Origin: Prescottella sp. R16
GTDB lineage: Bacteria > Actinomycetota > Actinomycetes > Mycobacteriales > Mycobacteriaceae
Direction of reading: 5' to 3'
Length of the DNA stretch: 64,000 nt
Assembly (NCBI RefSeq): GCF_030656875.1
Contig: NZ_CP130943.1
Span: 3,906,001 to 3,970,000 of the forward strand
The notes under the pieces were generated by a model. It was not told where the DNA came from and made no database searches. It saw only the letters and a program-made list of their open reading frames with translations. Both the position numbers and the translations under genes were made by a program. Positions within the stretch are counted from its first letter, which is position 1; the number at the start of each line of letters is the position of its first letter. This document shows positions 1 through 9,197 of this stretch, piece by piece.

Positions 1-471
1 CGCCACGGGTCCGGCGCCGCGCTCCGCGACATCGCAGAGGACGCCGGCGTCAACCTCGGCCTGATTCACCGCTACGTCGGACGGAAGGACGACCTCATCC
101 GAGCCGTCCTGAACGATCGCACGGCGGTCACGGCGGCAGCCAGTTCTGCACCGGATGCCGCAGAAGCCGTTCGGCGGATCTACGAGAGCGGCGCCGACAA
201 CGAGACCTACGTCCGCATCGTCGCCTGGTTGCTACTGGAGGACGGGAGCGACGAACTCCTTCCCGACACGTTTCCGACCCTGGACGCCATCCGGAGCCGG
301 ATCGATCGTGATTCGCCGCAGGAACTCGGGCTCATCGCAGCCCTCGTCATGCTGTACGGATGGACGATCTTCGGCGAACGCATCCTCGAGAGCTTCGGCC
401 GGTCGGAAGCCGAGAAAGACGACGTCTACCGGAATCTCACCGAGCTCGCCGCCGGACTCGTCGAGCGGTAG
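1..471 (+). CDS. TetR-family transcriptional regulator (5' end missing)
   Basis: The reading frame is open from the first base and ends at a TAG at 469-471, so only the C-terminal 156 residues are present. The first visible residues hold the second half of a TetR helix-turn-helix, ending in the typical LIHRYVGRKDDL recognition-helix pattern. The rest is an all-helical ligand-binding/dimerisation domain with no close relative that I recognise. Its target is unknown; it may control genes to its left, outside the window. The start codon and promoter are not visible. Confidence 0.85.
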   Translation, partial: RHGSGAALRDIAEDAGVNLGLIHRYVGRKDDLIRAVLNDRTAVTAAASSAPDAAEAVRRIYESGADNETYVRIVAWLLLEDGSDELLPDTFPTLDAIRSRIDRDSPQELGLIAALVMLYGWTIFGERILESFGRSEAEKDDVYRNLTELAAGLVER

Positions 472-575
472 CCCCGGCACGGGCTACCCGCCGAGTATGC
501 GGCCCCGAGACCGTGTGTCACCGACGGCTACCATCGGACCCCACACGATTCGGGTCCGACGGGGAGGTGACGGCG

Positions 576-1154
576 GTGACCGGCGCATCCGGCGACAGCG
601 GTCTGCGGCTGAGTGACGACGAGCGCCTGCACGCACTGACCGCGATCGGCGAGCACTACGCGGCAGGACGATTGGACGTCGACGAGTTCTACGAGCGCAC
701 CGGCAGCATCGCGGCTGCACGCACGCTCGACGGCGTGCAGCCGTCGTTCCGGGATCTGCCCGGTGGCGTACCCCTGCGCGCGGACAGCGGCGCCATCGTC
801 AAGGTGCCGTTCACCGCCAGCGGTACGGCCGACGCTGCCGTACCGGCACCGCCGCAGAGCACGGAGACCGAACTCGCGTCACTGCTGCGGCGCGGCAAGT
901 GGATCGAATCGCTCGACTGGCTCGTACTCGGACTCACCCTGGTGGCGTTCCTGATCCTGAACAACGTCGTCGACTGGGACTACGCGTGGGTGGTGTGGCC
1001 CAGCCTGATCGTCACGCTCGGCCTACCGCGGATGATCCTGGGGTTCAGCGACTCGGACGAGGAACTCTACGACGAGCTCAAGGAATCCGAGGACGAGTCG
1101 CGCAGGAAGCGGTTGCGCGAGGCCGCGGAGCGAATCAAGGAACTCGAGGCCTGA
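576..1154 (+). CDS. DUF1707 domain membrane protein
   Basis: This is a 192-residue protein. An N-terminal DUF1707 domain (about residues 8-58, pattern SDDERLHAL then GRLDVDEFYER) is followed by a linker and two hydrophobic segments around residues 115-150, then a charged C-terminal tail rich in Glu, Lys and Arg. DUF1707 is common in actinobacteria next to small membrane domains, and its role is unknown. GTG 576 was chosen because a GGGGAGG ribosome-binding site lies at 561-567; an in-frame GTG at 567 falls inside that site. It converges on clpB. Confidence 0.8.
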   Translation: MTGASGDSGLRLSDDERLHALTAIGEHYAAGRLDVDEFYERTGSIAAARTLDGVQPSFRDLPGGVPLRADSGAIVKVPFTASGTADAAVPAPPQSTETELASLLRRGKWIESLDWLVLGLTLVAFLILNNVVDWDYAWVVWPSLIVTLGLPRMILGFSDSDEELYDELKESEDESRRKRLREAAERIKELEA

Positions 1155-1156
1155 CG

Positions 1157-1202
1157 GCCCGTGCACCTTTCGGTAGCTGCAACTACCGAAAGGCGCACGG
1201 GC
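1157..1202. terminator. Bidirectional terminator hairpin between the DUF1707 gene and clpB
   Basis: The 20-nt arms 1157-1176 and 1183-1202 pair with one mismatch around a 6-nt loop. There is no U-tract, as is usual for intrinsic terminators in GC-rich actinobacteria. The right arm and the bases that follow, through the clpB stop codon, closely resemble the element after grpE. Confidence 0.8.
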
Positions 1203-1211
1203 GCGCAGCGC

Positions 1212-3764
1212 CTAACCCAGCACCAGGTGATCGCCGTCCTCGGAGATGGTCACCGGGACGGTGTCACCGTCGCGGACGGTGCCGGCGAGCAGCAGCTTGG
1301 CGAGCTGGTCGCCGATCGCCTGCTGGATGAGCCGGCGCAGCGGACGCGCGCCGTAGAGCGGGTCGTAGCCGCGGACGGCGAGCCAGAACCGCGCCGAATC
1401 CGACACCTCCAGGGTGAGGCGTCGAGCTCGGAGCCGCTTGCCCAGCTGGTCGAGTTGGATGTCGACGATCGACTCGAGCTGTTCCTCGGACAGTGGATCG
1501 AAGACGACGACGTCGTCGAGCCGGTTGACGAACTCCGGTTTGAACGCCGTCCGTACCGCCGCCATCACCTGGTCGCGGTCACCGCCCGCCCCCAGGTTGG
1601 AGGTGAGGATCAAGATGGTGTTGCGGAAGTCGACGGTGCGGCCCTGTCCGTCGGTGAGGCGTCCGTCGTCGAGGACCTGCAGCAGGATGTCGAACACGTC
1701 CGGGTGCGCCTTCTCGACCTCGTCGAACAGCACGACGCTGTACGGGCGCCTGCGGACGGCTTCGGTGAGCTGTCCGCCGGACTCGTAGCCGACGTAGCCG
1801 GGGGGTGCACCGACGAGCCGCGCCACCGAGTGCTTCTCGCTGTACTCGGACATGTCGATGCGCACCATGGCTCGTTCGTCGTCGAACAGGAAGTCCGCCA
1901 ACGCTTTCGCGAGTTCGGTCTTGCCGACGCCGGTGGGGCCGAGGAACAGGAACGATCCGGTGGGCCGGTTGGGGTCGGCGACACCGGCCCGGGCACGGCG
2001 TACCGCGTCCGAAACGGCTTGCACTGCTTCGGATTGTCCGACGACACGCTTGCCGAGTTCGGTTTCCATGCGCAGCAGTTTGGCGGTCTCGCCTTCCATC
2101 ATGCGGCCGGCGGGGATGCCGGTCCAGGCGGCGACGACGTCGGCAACGTCGTCGGGGCCGACCTCTTCCTTGAGCATGACGGCGCCGTCGGACGCACCCT
2201 GGGACGTCGCAGCCGCTGCCGCGAGCTGCTTCTCCAGTTCGGGGATGCGGCCGTAGCGCAGTTCGGCGACCTTGCCGAGGTCACCGTCGCGTTCGGCGCG
2301 TTCCTCTTCGCCGCGCAGCGTCTCGAGCTGTTCCTTGACGCCGCGCACCGAGTCGATGGCGTTCTTCTCGTTCTGCCACCGGGCGGTGAGCTGGCTGAGC
2401 TTCTCGCGTTCGTCGGCGAGTTCTTCACGGAGCTTGACCAGACGATCCTTCGAGGCGGCGTCGGTTTCCTTCTCCAGGGCCATCTCCTCGATCTCGAGGC
2501 GACGGACGATGCGCTCGACGGAGTCGATCTCCTCGGGTCGCGAATCGATCTCCATGCGCAGCCGGGACGCAGCCTCGTCGACGAGATCGATGGCCTTGTC
2601 CGGCAGGAACCGGGACGTGATGTAGCGATCCGACAGGGTTGCTGCCGCAACGAGAGCGGAGTCGGTGATGCGCACACCGTGGTGCACCTCGTAGCGTTCC
2701 TTGAGGCCGCGGAGGATGCCGACGGTGTCCTCGACGGACGGTTCCCCGACGAGAACCTGCTGGAAGCGACGTTCGAGCGCGGCGTCCTTCTCGATGTACT
2801 GGCGGTACTCCTCGAGCGTGGTGGCACCGACGAGCCGCAGTTCGCCGCGGGCCAGCATCGGCTTGATCATGTTGCCGGCGTCCATCGCCGACTCGCCGGT
2901 GGCACCGGCGCCGACGATGGTGTGCAGTTCGTCGATGAACGTGATGACCTGTCCGGCCGAGTTCTTGATGTCGTCGAGGACGGCCTTGAGTCGTTCCTCG
3001 AACTCGCCGCGGTACTTCGCACCGGCGACCATCGAACCGAGGTCGAGGGAGATGACGGACTTGCCGCGCAACGACTCCGGGACGTCGCCGGCGACGATGC
3101 GCTGCGCGAGCCCCTCGACGATCGCGGTCTTGCCGACGCCGGGTTCACCGATGAGGACCGGGTTGTTCTTGGTGCGCCGGGACAGCACCTGCACGACGCG
3201 ACGGATCTCGGTGTCGCGTCCGATGACCGGGTCGAGCTTGCCTTCGCGGGCGCGGGCGGTGAGGTCGGTGGAGTACTTTTCGAGCGCCTGGTAGCTGCCC
3301 TCCGGGTCGGGGCTGGTGACGCGGGCGCTGCCACGAACCGCGGTGAACGCGTCCCGCAGTGCCGCTGGGGTGGCGCCGTGCCCGGTGAGAAGGTGCGCGA
3401 CGTCGGAGTCCCCGTCGGCGAGGCCGACGACGACGTGTTCGGTGGAGACGTATTCGTCGTCGAGTTCGGTGGCGAGGTGCTGGGCGGCGGTGATCGCGGC
3501 GATCGCCTCCCGGCCGAGCTGCGGCTGGGTGGTGGCGCCGGTGGCCTGCGGGAGCCGGTCGACGAGTTGCTGGGCCTCGCGGCGGACGACCGTCGGATCG
3601 ACGCCGACGGCCTTGAGGAGCGGTGCGGCGATGCCGTCGGTCTGGTCGAGCAGTGCGACCAGCAGGTGGGCGGGGCGGATGTCGGGGTTGCCGGCCGCGG
3701 ACGCGGACTGCAGTGCGGCCGTCAGCGCGGCCTGGGTCTTGGTGGTGGGAGAGAACGAGTCCAC
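1212..3764 (-). CDS. clpB: ATP-dependent disaggregase ClpB
   Basis: This 850-residue Hsp100 protein has the full-length ClpB plan. An N-terminal Clp repeat domain (about 1-140) leads to AAA+ module 1 with Walker A GEPGVGKT (about residue 205). A Glu/Arg/Lys-rich coiled-coil middle domain (about 400-530) then leads to AAA+ module 2 with Walker A GPTGVGKT (about 605). With DnaK/DnaJ/GrpE it extracts and refolds aggregated proteins in the cytosol. The middle domain separates it from ClpA/ClpC. A HAIR-like inverted repeat lies 89-109 nt upstream of the ATG, suggesting HspR control shared with the dnaK operon at 25-27 kb. Confidence 0.97.
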   Translation of the reverse strand: MDSFSPTTKTQAALTAALQSASAAGNPDIRPAHLLVALLDQTDGIAAPLLKAVGVDPTVVRREAQQLVDRLPQATGATTQPQLGREAIAAITAAQHLATELDDEYVSTEHVVVGLADGDSDVAHLLTGHGATPAALRDAFTAVRGSARVTSPDPEGSYQALEKYSTDLTARAREGKLDPVIGRDTEIRRVVQVLSRRTKNNPVLIGEPGVGKTAIVEGLAQRIVAGDVPESLRGKSVISLDLGSMVAGAKYRGEFEERLKAVLDDIKNSAGQVITFIDELHTIVGAGATGESAMDAGNMIKPMLARGELRLVGATTLEEYRQYIEKDAALERRFQQVLVGEPSVEDTVGILRGLKERYEVHHGVRITDSALVAAATLSDRYITSRFLPDKAIDLVDEAASRLRMEIDSRPEEIDSVERIVRRLEIEEMALEKETDAASKDRLVKLREELADEREKLSQLTARWQNEKNAIDSVRGVKEQLETLRGEEERAERDGDLGKVAELRYGRIPELEKQLAAAAATSQGASDGAVMLKEEVGPDDVADVVAAWTGIPAGRMMEGETAKLLRMETELGKRVVGQSEAVQAVSDAVRRARAGVADPNRPTGSFLFLGPTGVGKTELAKALADFLFDDERAMVRIDMSEYSEKHSVARLVGAPPGYVGYESGGQLTEAVRRRPYSVVLFDEVEKAHPDVFDILLQVLDDGRLTDGQGRTVDFRNTILILTSNLGAGGDRDQVMAAVRTAFKPEFVNRLDDVVVFDPLSEEQLESIVDIQLDQLGKRLRARRLTLEVSDSARFWLAVRGYDPLYGARPLRRLIQQAIGDQLAKLLLAGTVRDGDTVPVTISEDGDHLVLG

Positions 3765-3852
3765 GGGTCACCTTCCTCGAGACGACGAACAAGATCATTG
3801 TGCCTGGGTGCAGGGTGTCACCCGGCTTGTCGTAGTGCTCAACGAACAAAAG

Positions 3853-3873
3853 GTTGAGTCTGTTCCGCTCAAC
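3853..3873 (-). promoter_or_regulatory. HAIR-like HspR operator upstream of clpB
   Basis: The sequence is GTTGAGT-N7-GCTCAAC. The HAIR consensus (HspR-associated inverted repeat) is CTTGAGT-N7-ACTCAAG, so geometry and core are kept and outer bases differ. It lies 89-109 nt before the clpB start. HspR is encoded at 23494-23901. Confidence 0.8.
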
Positions 3874-4011
3874 TCGAGCGAGTTTGCGGAGATTTGTCCC
3901 ACGGTCGGCGCGGGCACGGTTCACGCACTTCCCACGACGGTGCACACTTGTTATGGCACCGATACTCAACAGTGCGGTTCGGAGTGCCGGGAACAGTCGA
4001 GGGAGGACACC

Positions 4012-5175
4012 GTGGACGCAGCCGAGGTCGGGCTCATCCGCACACATTTCGCTGCCGTCACGGCATCCCCCGAACATCGCGAGCACTTCGCCCGCACGTT
4101 CTACACCCAGTTCTTCGGACGACTGCCGCTGACGCGGTCCCTGTTCCCCGCGGGCATGGACGGCCAGCGCACCAAACTGGTCGCGGCACTCGAATATCTC
4201 GTGCGGGGCCTCGACGACGTCGACCGCATGCTGCCGTTCCTCGCACAGCTGGGACGCGACCACCGCAAGTACGGCGTCGACCGCGAACACTATGCGGTGT
4301 TCGGCAACGCACTGCTCGACTCGGTCCGCGAGACGTGCGGCGACGCGGACTGGACGCCGGCGGCCGACGCCGCGTGGCGGGAACTGATCGCACTGCTGAC
4401 CACCACGATGTCCGACGCCGCCGACGCCGACGACTGCCCGGCACTGTGGGAGGCGACCGTCGTCAGCCACGAGCGGGTGCTGCGCGACCTCGCCGTCGTC
4501 CGGCTCGAATGCGACTCCCCCATCCCGTACGCGCCGGGCCAGTACGTGAGCGTGCAGATCCCGCAGCGCCCCCAGATGTGGCGATACCTGTCACCGGCGA
4601 TTCCGTCGAACCCGTTCGGCCAGATCGAATTCCATGTCCGGCGCGTGTCCGGCGGCTGGGTCAGCCCCGCCATGGTGGGCGAGACCGCGGTCGGGGACCG
4701 CTGGCAGATCAGCTCCCCCCTCGGCGGCCTGCACGTCGACCTCGACAGCGACAAGGACGTCCTCATGATCGCCGGCGGCACCGGCCTGGCACCGCTGCGC
4801 GCCCAGGTGATGGACATGGCGCACCGCGGCATCAACCCGCGCGTCCACCTGTTCGTCAGCGGCGCCTACCCGTGCGACCTGTACGACATCGAAACCCTGT
4901 GGCACCTGTCGCTGAGCAACCCGTGGCTCACCATCGTCCCCGTCACCGAGGAAGACGAAAATCCTTGGTGGCACCCGTATCCCGTACCCGAAGCCCCACA
5001 CGGACTGCACCAACGGCTACGCGGCCCCATCGGCAGCGTCGTCAGCAGCTTCGGCACCTGGGCCGACCGCCAGATCCAGATCTGCGGCTCCCCCGCCATG
5101 GTCAAGACCACCACCTACGCCCTCCAGCGGGCCGGGACACCGCTCGACGCCATCTCCTACGATCCGCTGCGCTGA
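4012..5175 (+). CDS. Flavohaemoglobin, mycobacterial type II (Rv0385-like)
   Basis: This 387-residue fusion has a globin domain (about 1-135) and a ferredoxin-reductase-like FAD/NAD module (about 145-387). In the globin, His84 in RDHRKYG fits the proximal haem ligand, Tyr31 the B10 position and Gln52 the E7 position. The reductase has the flavin-binding GQYVSVQIP segment and the NAD-binding AGGTGLAPLR motif. The flavin motif differs from the RxYS of classical NO-dioxygenase Hmp and fits the type II class. The mycobacterial member has been reported to act on D-lactate rather than primarily as an NO dioxygenase. GTG 4012 follows a GGAGG 5 nt upstream. It is divergent from clpB, as I recall for Rv0384c/Rv0385. 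Confidence 0.88.
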   Translation: MDAAEVGLIRTHFAAVTASPEHREHFARTFYTQFFGRLPLTRSLFPAGMDGQRTKLVAALEYLVRGLDDVDRMLPFLAQLGRDHRKYGVDREHYAVFGNALLDSVRETCGDADWTPAADAAWRELIALLTTTMSDAADADDCPALWEATVVSHERVLRDLAVVRLECDSPIPYAPGQYVSVQIPQRPQMWRYLSPAIPSNPFGQIEFHVRRVSGGWVSPAMVGETAVGDRWQISSPLGGLHVDLDSDKDVLMIAGGTGLAPLRAQVMDMAHRGINPRVHLFVSGAYPCDLYDIETLWHLSLSNPWLTIVPVTEEDENPWWHPYPVPEAPHGLHQRLRGPIGSVVSSFGTWADRQIQICGSPAMVKTTTYALQRAGTPLDAISYDPLR

Positions 5176-5200
5176 GCAGCTTTCCCGGAAGGAGACGAGA

Positions 5201-5629
5201 GTGGACGGCATGCGCCCGATTCCCGGTTCCCCCGAGCCCGGTGACCGCCCCTGGCTCGTCGCTCTCTCGTTCGCCGCGGTCGTGGCCGGGGCGATGCTGT
5301 TGACCCTCGCCCCGCCTTCGCCGGCCACGGCTGTCGCCGGGGTGGCGATGACGGTCGGCGGGGCGGGATTGGCTGCGGCCGGAACGGCACGGGTCCTGCG
5401 CGAGAACCAGGGGCGGCGGGTGCCGTGGTGGGGCGGCCCGCCGGTCCGCCCGCGCCGGTGGGATCTGCTGATGGGCACCGGCGCCCCGATGGCCTTCTAC
5501 GGTCCGGTCGTCACGGCTCGCAGCGTCGATGCCCTACCGGGCTGGACTCCACTCGCTGTCTCCGCGGTACTCGTCGCCGCACTGTTCACGGCCCAGGCCC
5601 TGCACAATCGACGCGTCCCTGCGGCCTGA
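5201..5629 (+). CDS. Small integral membrane protein, unknown function
   Basis: This 142-residue protein has two hydrophobic segments near the N-terminus (about residues 20-65), a Trp/Arg/Pro-rich loop around residues 70-90 and one or two further segments (about 95-135). I do not recognise a family. GTG 5201 is preceded by a clear GGAAGGAG at 5188-5195. It sits 25 nt after the flavohaemoglobin and 46 nt before the related reductase, so the three genes probably form one transcript. A role linked to the redox pair is an inference from position only. Confidence 0.65.
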   Translation: MDGMRPIPGSPEPGDRPWLVALSFAAVVAGAMLLTLAPPSPATAVAGVAMTVGGAGLAAAGTARVLRENQGRRVPWWGGPPVRPRRWDLLMGTGAPMAFYGPVVTARSVDALPGWTPLAVSAVLVAALFTAQALHNRRVPAA

Positions 5630-5675
5630 CCCCCTTCGGTGCGCACATCTCCCGCAGACCCGGACAATAGTGATC

Positions 5676-6434
5676 ATGCAGCAGGAGTCTTGGACCGCGA
5701 CCGTCGTCGAACATCATCGTCTTCGTGAGGATGTGGCGGTGGTGCGGTTGATCGGTGATGCGGTGCCGTTCCGGGCCGGGCAGTACGTCGACGTGACCGT
5801 TCCGCAGTTTCCACGGTTACCGCGTCGGCTGTCTCCGTCGTTGCCGCCGTCGCGGGACGGGAAGCTGGAGTTCCATGTGCGGTCCGTGCCGGGCGGGTGG
5901 GTCAGTGGCGCGATCGTGGCCGAGACGGCGCCCGGTGACGTGTGGACGGTGTCGGCGCCGCGCGGTGAGATGCGCGTCGACGAGGACGGTCCGGCCGTCG
6001 TGATGGTCGCGGGGGGAACGGGTCTGGCGCCGATGCGGTCGCTGATCCTGGATCTGACACTGGTGGAGAATCCACCGCCGGTATATCTGTTCGTCGGCGG
6101 ACGGACGGCACGCGACCTGTACGCGTCGGACCTGCTGTGGCTGTTGACGCAGCAGTTGCCGTGGCTCACCACGGTTCCCGTCGTCGAATCCATCGGCGAC
6201 GACGGCGCCCCCGACGAGTGGTACGACCGCATCGTCGAGCAGGTGGGGCCGGTGAACTTCCACGAGGACGATCTGCTCGAGGGCACTCTCGCCGACGTCG
6301 TCGCCGACCACGGCCCGTTCACCGACCATCAGGTGCTGGTGTGCGGTTCGCCGGGCATGGTGGCCGCCACCCGGGACCGACTGGTTGCGGGCGGGACACC
6401 CGCGGAGGCGCTCCTGTCCGATCCGATCCACTAG
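5676..6434 (+). CDS. Stand-alone FAD/NAD(P)-binding reductase, paralogue of the flavohaemoglobin reductase module
   Basis: This 252-residue protein aligns end to end with the reductase half of the upstream flavohaemoglobin but has no globin. Shared features are GQYVDVTVP for flavin binding, LEFHVRSVPGGWVS, VAGGTGLAPMR for NAD(P) binding and the C-terminal VCGSPGMV segment. It probably moves electrons from NAD(P)H through FAD to an unknown acceptor. ATG 5676 is chosen; GTG 5670 is an in-frame alternative. The most likely origin is duplication of the reductase module within this locus. The partner could be the adjacent globin protein, a ferredoxin or a small molecule. Confidence 0.8.
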   Translation: MQQESWTATVVEHHRLREDVAVVRLIGDAVPFRAGQYVDVTVPQFPRLPRRLSPSLPPSRDGKLEFHVRSVPGGWVSGAIVAETAPGDVWTVSAPRGEMRVDEDGPAVVMVAGGTGLAPMRSLILDLTLVENPPPVYLFVGGRTARDLYASDLLWLLTQQLPWLTTVPVVESIGDDGAPDEWYDRIVEQVGPVNFHEDDLLEGTLADVVADHGPFTDHQVLVCGSPGMVAATRDRLVAGGTPAEALLSDPIH

Positions 6435-6498
6435 CAGGTTCACGGCGGGCGAGGTGGGCGAATCACACGAAATCGCTGCGGGGCTGGACGGGCGTCCA

Positions 6499-6554
6499 TA
6501 TAGTTCCCGGGGACGTGCTTCGGGGACACGACACGGGGAGATGCAGTGTCGTGT
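6499..6554 (+). promoter_or_regulatory. Probable promoter -10 and leader hairpin of the secreted-protein gene
   Basis: A TATAGT hexamer at 6499-6504 fits a sigma-A -10 box. Downstream, inside the expected leader, the arms 6526-6534 and 6546-6554 (ACACGACAC and its complement) pair perfectly around 11 nt. The gene starts at 6607. No good -35 box is evident. Confidence 0.45.
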
Positions 6555-6606
6555 GCGTCCGACCGGCTACCGCAGCCGACGCCTATCGACTGATTGGAGC
6601 TCTTCC

Positions 6607-7326
6607 GTGAACCGCACGACACTTCGACGAGTTGCCGCCGCCGGCGCGAGCGTCGCCATGATCGCCACCGGTACGACCGTCGCGGCCGGTACCGCCACCG
6701 CCGCCGACACCACCTGCCAGCCGACGAAGAACTTCACCGGTAGCGGCATCATCGTCGAGCAGACCGCCGACAAGGCCGAGGTCGTCCCGGGCGGAACGAT
6801 CACCTACCAGACCCGGGTGAGCCGCGGCAGCGGAATCTGGATGCTCAAGGAAGTCGGCCAGTTCCACGACCCGGCACTGGCCCTGGACAACTCCCGGCTG
6901 AACGTCTGGAACCTGATCGGCGGCCAGAAGTGGGGAGCAACGCATCTCAACAACGACCCCGCCAAGAACCTGTACTGGGAGCGCGGCGGCGGCTGGGACA
7001 TGACCGGCGGTAACTACGCGATCCTCGAGACAACCTACAAGGTGTCGGACGATGTGCAGCCCGGCACCCAGCTCGTCAGCGGCGTGCAGGCCCGCCCTGT
7101 CGGCTGGGACAGTCAGGAATGGCCGACCACCGGCGCCTGCGTCACGGTGCGCGACAAGAACCCCGTCGAAACCGTCACCGGCAGCCTCGATTCGAGCGGT
7201 CTCGGCTCGGTGAACACCGCCAGCACCGGCATGTTCGGTTCGGCGACGAACCCGACCGGGTCGGTCACCGACGTCATCAACGGCATCGACTTCGGGAAGA
7301 TCCTCGGCGCCGCGATGGGCAGCTGA
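6607..7326 (+). CDS. Secreted protein of unknown function
   Basis: This 239-residue protein begins with a Sec-type signal peptide: basic MNRTTLRR, a hydrophobic core, and likely cleavage near ATA-ADTTC around residue 34. The mature part is Gly/Thr/Trp-rich with evenly spaced beta-strand-like stretches, and a Ser/Gly/Thr-rich tail follows from about residue 190. Two Cys (near residues 36 and 180) may form a disulphide. It resembles actinobacterial secreted proteins with an Ig-like fold, but I cannot name a family. GTG 6607 was chosen because the signal peptide begins there. A perfect terminator follows. Confidence 0.7.
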   Translation: MNRTTLRRVAAAGASVAMIATGTTVAAGTATAADTTCQPTKNFTGSGIIVEQTADKAEVVPGGTITYQTRVSRGSGIWMLKEVGQFHDPALALDNSRLNVWNLIGGQKWGATHLNNDPAKNLYWERGGGWDMTGGNYAILETTYKVSDDVQPGTQLVSGVQARPVGWDSQEWPTTGACVTVRDKNPVETVTGSLDSSGLGSVNTASTGMFGSATNPTGSVTDVINGIDFGKILGAAMGS

Positions 7327-7342
7327 CACCCGGCACCACGGA

Positions 7343-7378
7343 AACGCCCGGCCGACGACTCCTCGTCGGCCGGGCGTT
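7343..7378. terminator. Perfect bidirectional terminator hairpin
   Basis: The 16-nt arms 7343-7358 and 7363-7378 pair perfectly around a 4-nt loop. It lies between the convergent secreted-protein and acyl-CoA synthetase genes and can serve both; with TT on one flank and AA on the other, each strand ends in a short U stretch. Confidence 0.9.
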
Positions 7379-7389
7379 GTCGTGTGCGC

Positions 7390-8967
7390 TCACACCGAAC
7401 GTGCGGCACCCTCCCAGAACTGGGCGCGCAACGCCTTCTTGTCGAGCTTGCCGATCGGGGTGAGCGGCAGCGATTCGACGAAATCGAGTGACTTCGGCGC
7501 GTGCACCGACCCCTTCGCGGCCCGGACCCGGTCGACCAGTTCGGCGGCGTCGACGCTCTGCCCGTCGCGCAGCACGACGCACGCCTTGACGGACTCCCCC
7601 CACTTGTCGTCCGGCACACCGACCACCGCGACCGAGGCGACCGCGGGGTGTGCGGAGATGACGTCCTCGATCTCGCGCGGGAACACGTTGAAGCCGCCGG
7701 TGACGATCATGTCCTTCTTGCGGTCGACGATGTAGAGGAAACCCTCGGTGTCGGCGCGGGCGATGTCACCGGTGTGGAGCCAGCCGCCGCGCAGTGCGTC
7801 GGCGGTCTCGGCGGGCTTGTTCCAGTACTCCTTCATCACGAGCGGGCCGCGGACACAGATCTCGCCGAGTTCACCCTGGGCGACCTCGTTCAGGTCGTCG
7901 TCGAGCAGGCGCACGTCCAGCCACGGGACGGGACGTCCGCACGATGCGAGCCGTTCGGTGTTCTCCGGATCGTGCTCTTCCTTGCGCATGACGGTGATCG
8001 TCATGCCGCACTCGCTCTGCCCGAAGTACTGGAAGAAGATCTGCCCGAACTTCGCGATGCCCTCCTGCAGCCGGGACGGCGACATCGCGGCGGCACCGTA
8101 GAACAAGGTCTGCAGGCTCGAGACGTCCCGCGTCTTCAGGTCCGGATGGTCGAGCAGCATGTAGATCATGGTGGGTACCAGCATCGTCGCGGTGATGCGG
8201 TACTTCTCGATCGCCTCGAGCACCGCGCCGGGCTCGAACGCCGGCAGCACGACGAGGGAGCCGCCGCGCAACAGCGTCGGCACGAAGAACGCCATGCCGG
8301 CGTGCGACAGCGGGGTGCACGCGAGGAAGCGCATCTCGTCGGGGAACTGCCATTCGGCCATCTGGATCTGCGGCAACGTCACCCCGGACGCGAACGTGTT
8401 GACGACGCCCTTCGGCTTGCCGGTGGTGCCGCCGGTGTACACCATGCTCGACGGGTCGTCGCCGGCGACGTCCGCGGCCACCAGTTTCCGTGGGGTGAAA
8501 GTCGTTGCGAGCGCGAGAATATCGATGCCCACCTCCGACGGGCCGAGGGAGAACAGATTCTTCAGCGTCGGCACGGTCGCCTTCAGTTCGGCCGCGCGGC
8601 CCTCGAACGCCGTCGGGTCGAAGATGAGCGTCTCGATCTCGGCGTCGCCGAGGATGTAGCCGTGGTCGTCGAGCGAGCCCATCGGTGCGAGCGCGGTGTT
8701 GCGACACCCGAGCACCATCTGCGCGCCGACGCTGATGAGGACCTCGGGCCGGTTCTTCGACAGCATCGCCACCGTCGAGCCCTTGCCGATCCCCAGCGAC
8801 GCGAGCGCCTGGCCGAACGAGCTGATCTGGTCCCGCATCTGCCCACCGGTGAGCACGACGTCGCCGAGGTAGAGCGCGGGCCTGTCGGCATTGCGTTCGA
8901 GTGCGGTGATCAGCAGGTCCGCCAGGTAGCGCGGGCGGTGGAGGACGTCGGCGAGCTCGTCGGTCAT
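7390..8967 (-). CDS. Acyl-CoA synthetase (FadD-type AMP-forming ligase)
   Basis: This 525-residue member of the adenylate-forming superfamily carries the P-loop YTGGTTGKPKG (about residue 165), the GWLHTGD motif (about 395) and the C-terminal catalytic lysine segment PIGKLDKKAL near the end. It activates a carboxylic acid with ATP and CoA; the substrate cannot be read from sequence. ATG 8967 is the first residue of clear homology. The upstream region carries a KstR-type operator (9080-9093) and the neighbours encode steroid-ring enzymes, so a steroid side-chain or ring-derived acid is a reasonable guess. Fatty or aromatic acids remain possible. Confidence 0.88.
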   Translation of the reverse strand: MTDELADVLHRPRYLADLLITALERNADRPALYLGDVVLTGGQMRDQISSFGQALASLGIGKGSTVAMLSKNRPEVLISVGAQMVLGCRNTALAPMGSLDDHGYILGDAEIETLIFDPTAFEGRAAELKATVPTLKNLFSLGPSEVGIDILALATTFTPRKLVAADVAGDDPSSMVYTGGTTGKPKGVVNTFASGVTLPQIQMAEWQFPDEMRFLACTPLSHAGMAFFVPTLLRGGSLVVLPAFEPGAVLEAIEKYRITATMLVPTMIYMLLDHPDLKTRDVSSLQTLFYGAAAMSPSRLQEGIAKFGQIFFQYFGQSECGMTITVMRKEEHDPENTERLASCGRPVPWLDVRLLDDDLNEVAQGELGEICVRGPLVMKEYWNKPAETADALRGGWLHTGDIARADTEGFLYIVDRKKDMIVTGGFNVFPREIEDVISAHPAVASVAVVGVPDDKWGESVKACVVLRDGQSVDAAELVDRVRAAKGSVHAPKSLDFVESLPLTPIGKLDKKALRAQFWEGAARSV

Positions 8968-9079
8968 GTGGGTTCCTTCTGCGTGCTCGTGCCGCGACGG
9001 CTCGCAGTGCGCCCGCCGCGCCACAGTCGGCCGGTGTGTGGTCCGGGTCACCGTCACGATAACCCGATTCCCACAAAAC

Positions 9080-9093
9080 TGGAACCTGTTCCA
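9080..9093. promoter_or_regulatory. KstR-type operator upstream of the acyl-CoA synthetase
   Basis: TGGAACCTGTTCCA matches the published KstR operator core TNNAACNNGTTNNA at every fixed position and is a 6-2-6 palindrome. It lies 113-126 nt upstream of the ATG at 8967. KstR is the TetR repressor of cholesterol catabolism in mycobacteria and rhodococci. No kstR gene is in this window. Confidence 0.7.
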
Positions 9094-9117
9094 CCCGCTC
9101 GACCCACCCCCGCCCCT

Positions 9118-9180
9118 CGCGTTGTGCGCACTTGTCGCGCCCCCACCGTGCGAAAACTCGCGACAAGTACGCACAACGCG
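9118..9180. terminator. Terminator hairpin after the first SDR gene
   Basis: The 22-nt arms 9118-9139 and 9159-9180 pair with one mismatch around a 19-nt loop. It sits 18 nt past the SDR stop codon and before the acyl-CoA synthetase promoter region, so it separates the two transcripts. Confidence 0.8.
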
Positions 9181-9197
9181 GGAGGAAGGGGTGCCGC

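Noticed and set aside
1161..3857. Long plus-strand open frame of 898 codons opposite clpB
   Set aside because: It is the antisense shadow of clpB; high GC removes stop codons from the complementary frame and its protein shows no domain features.
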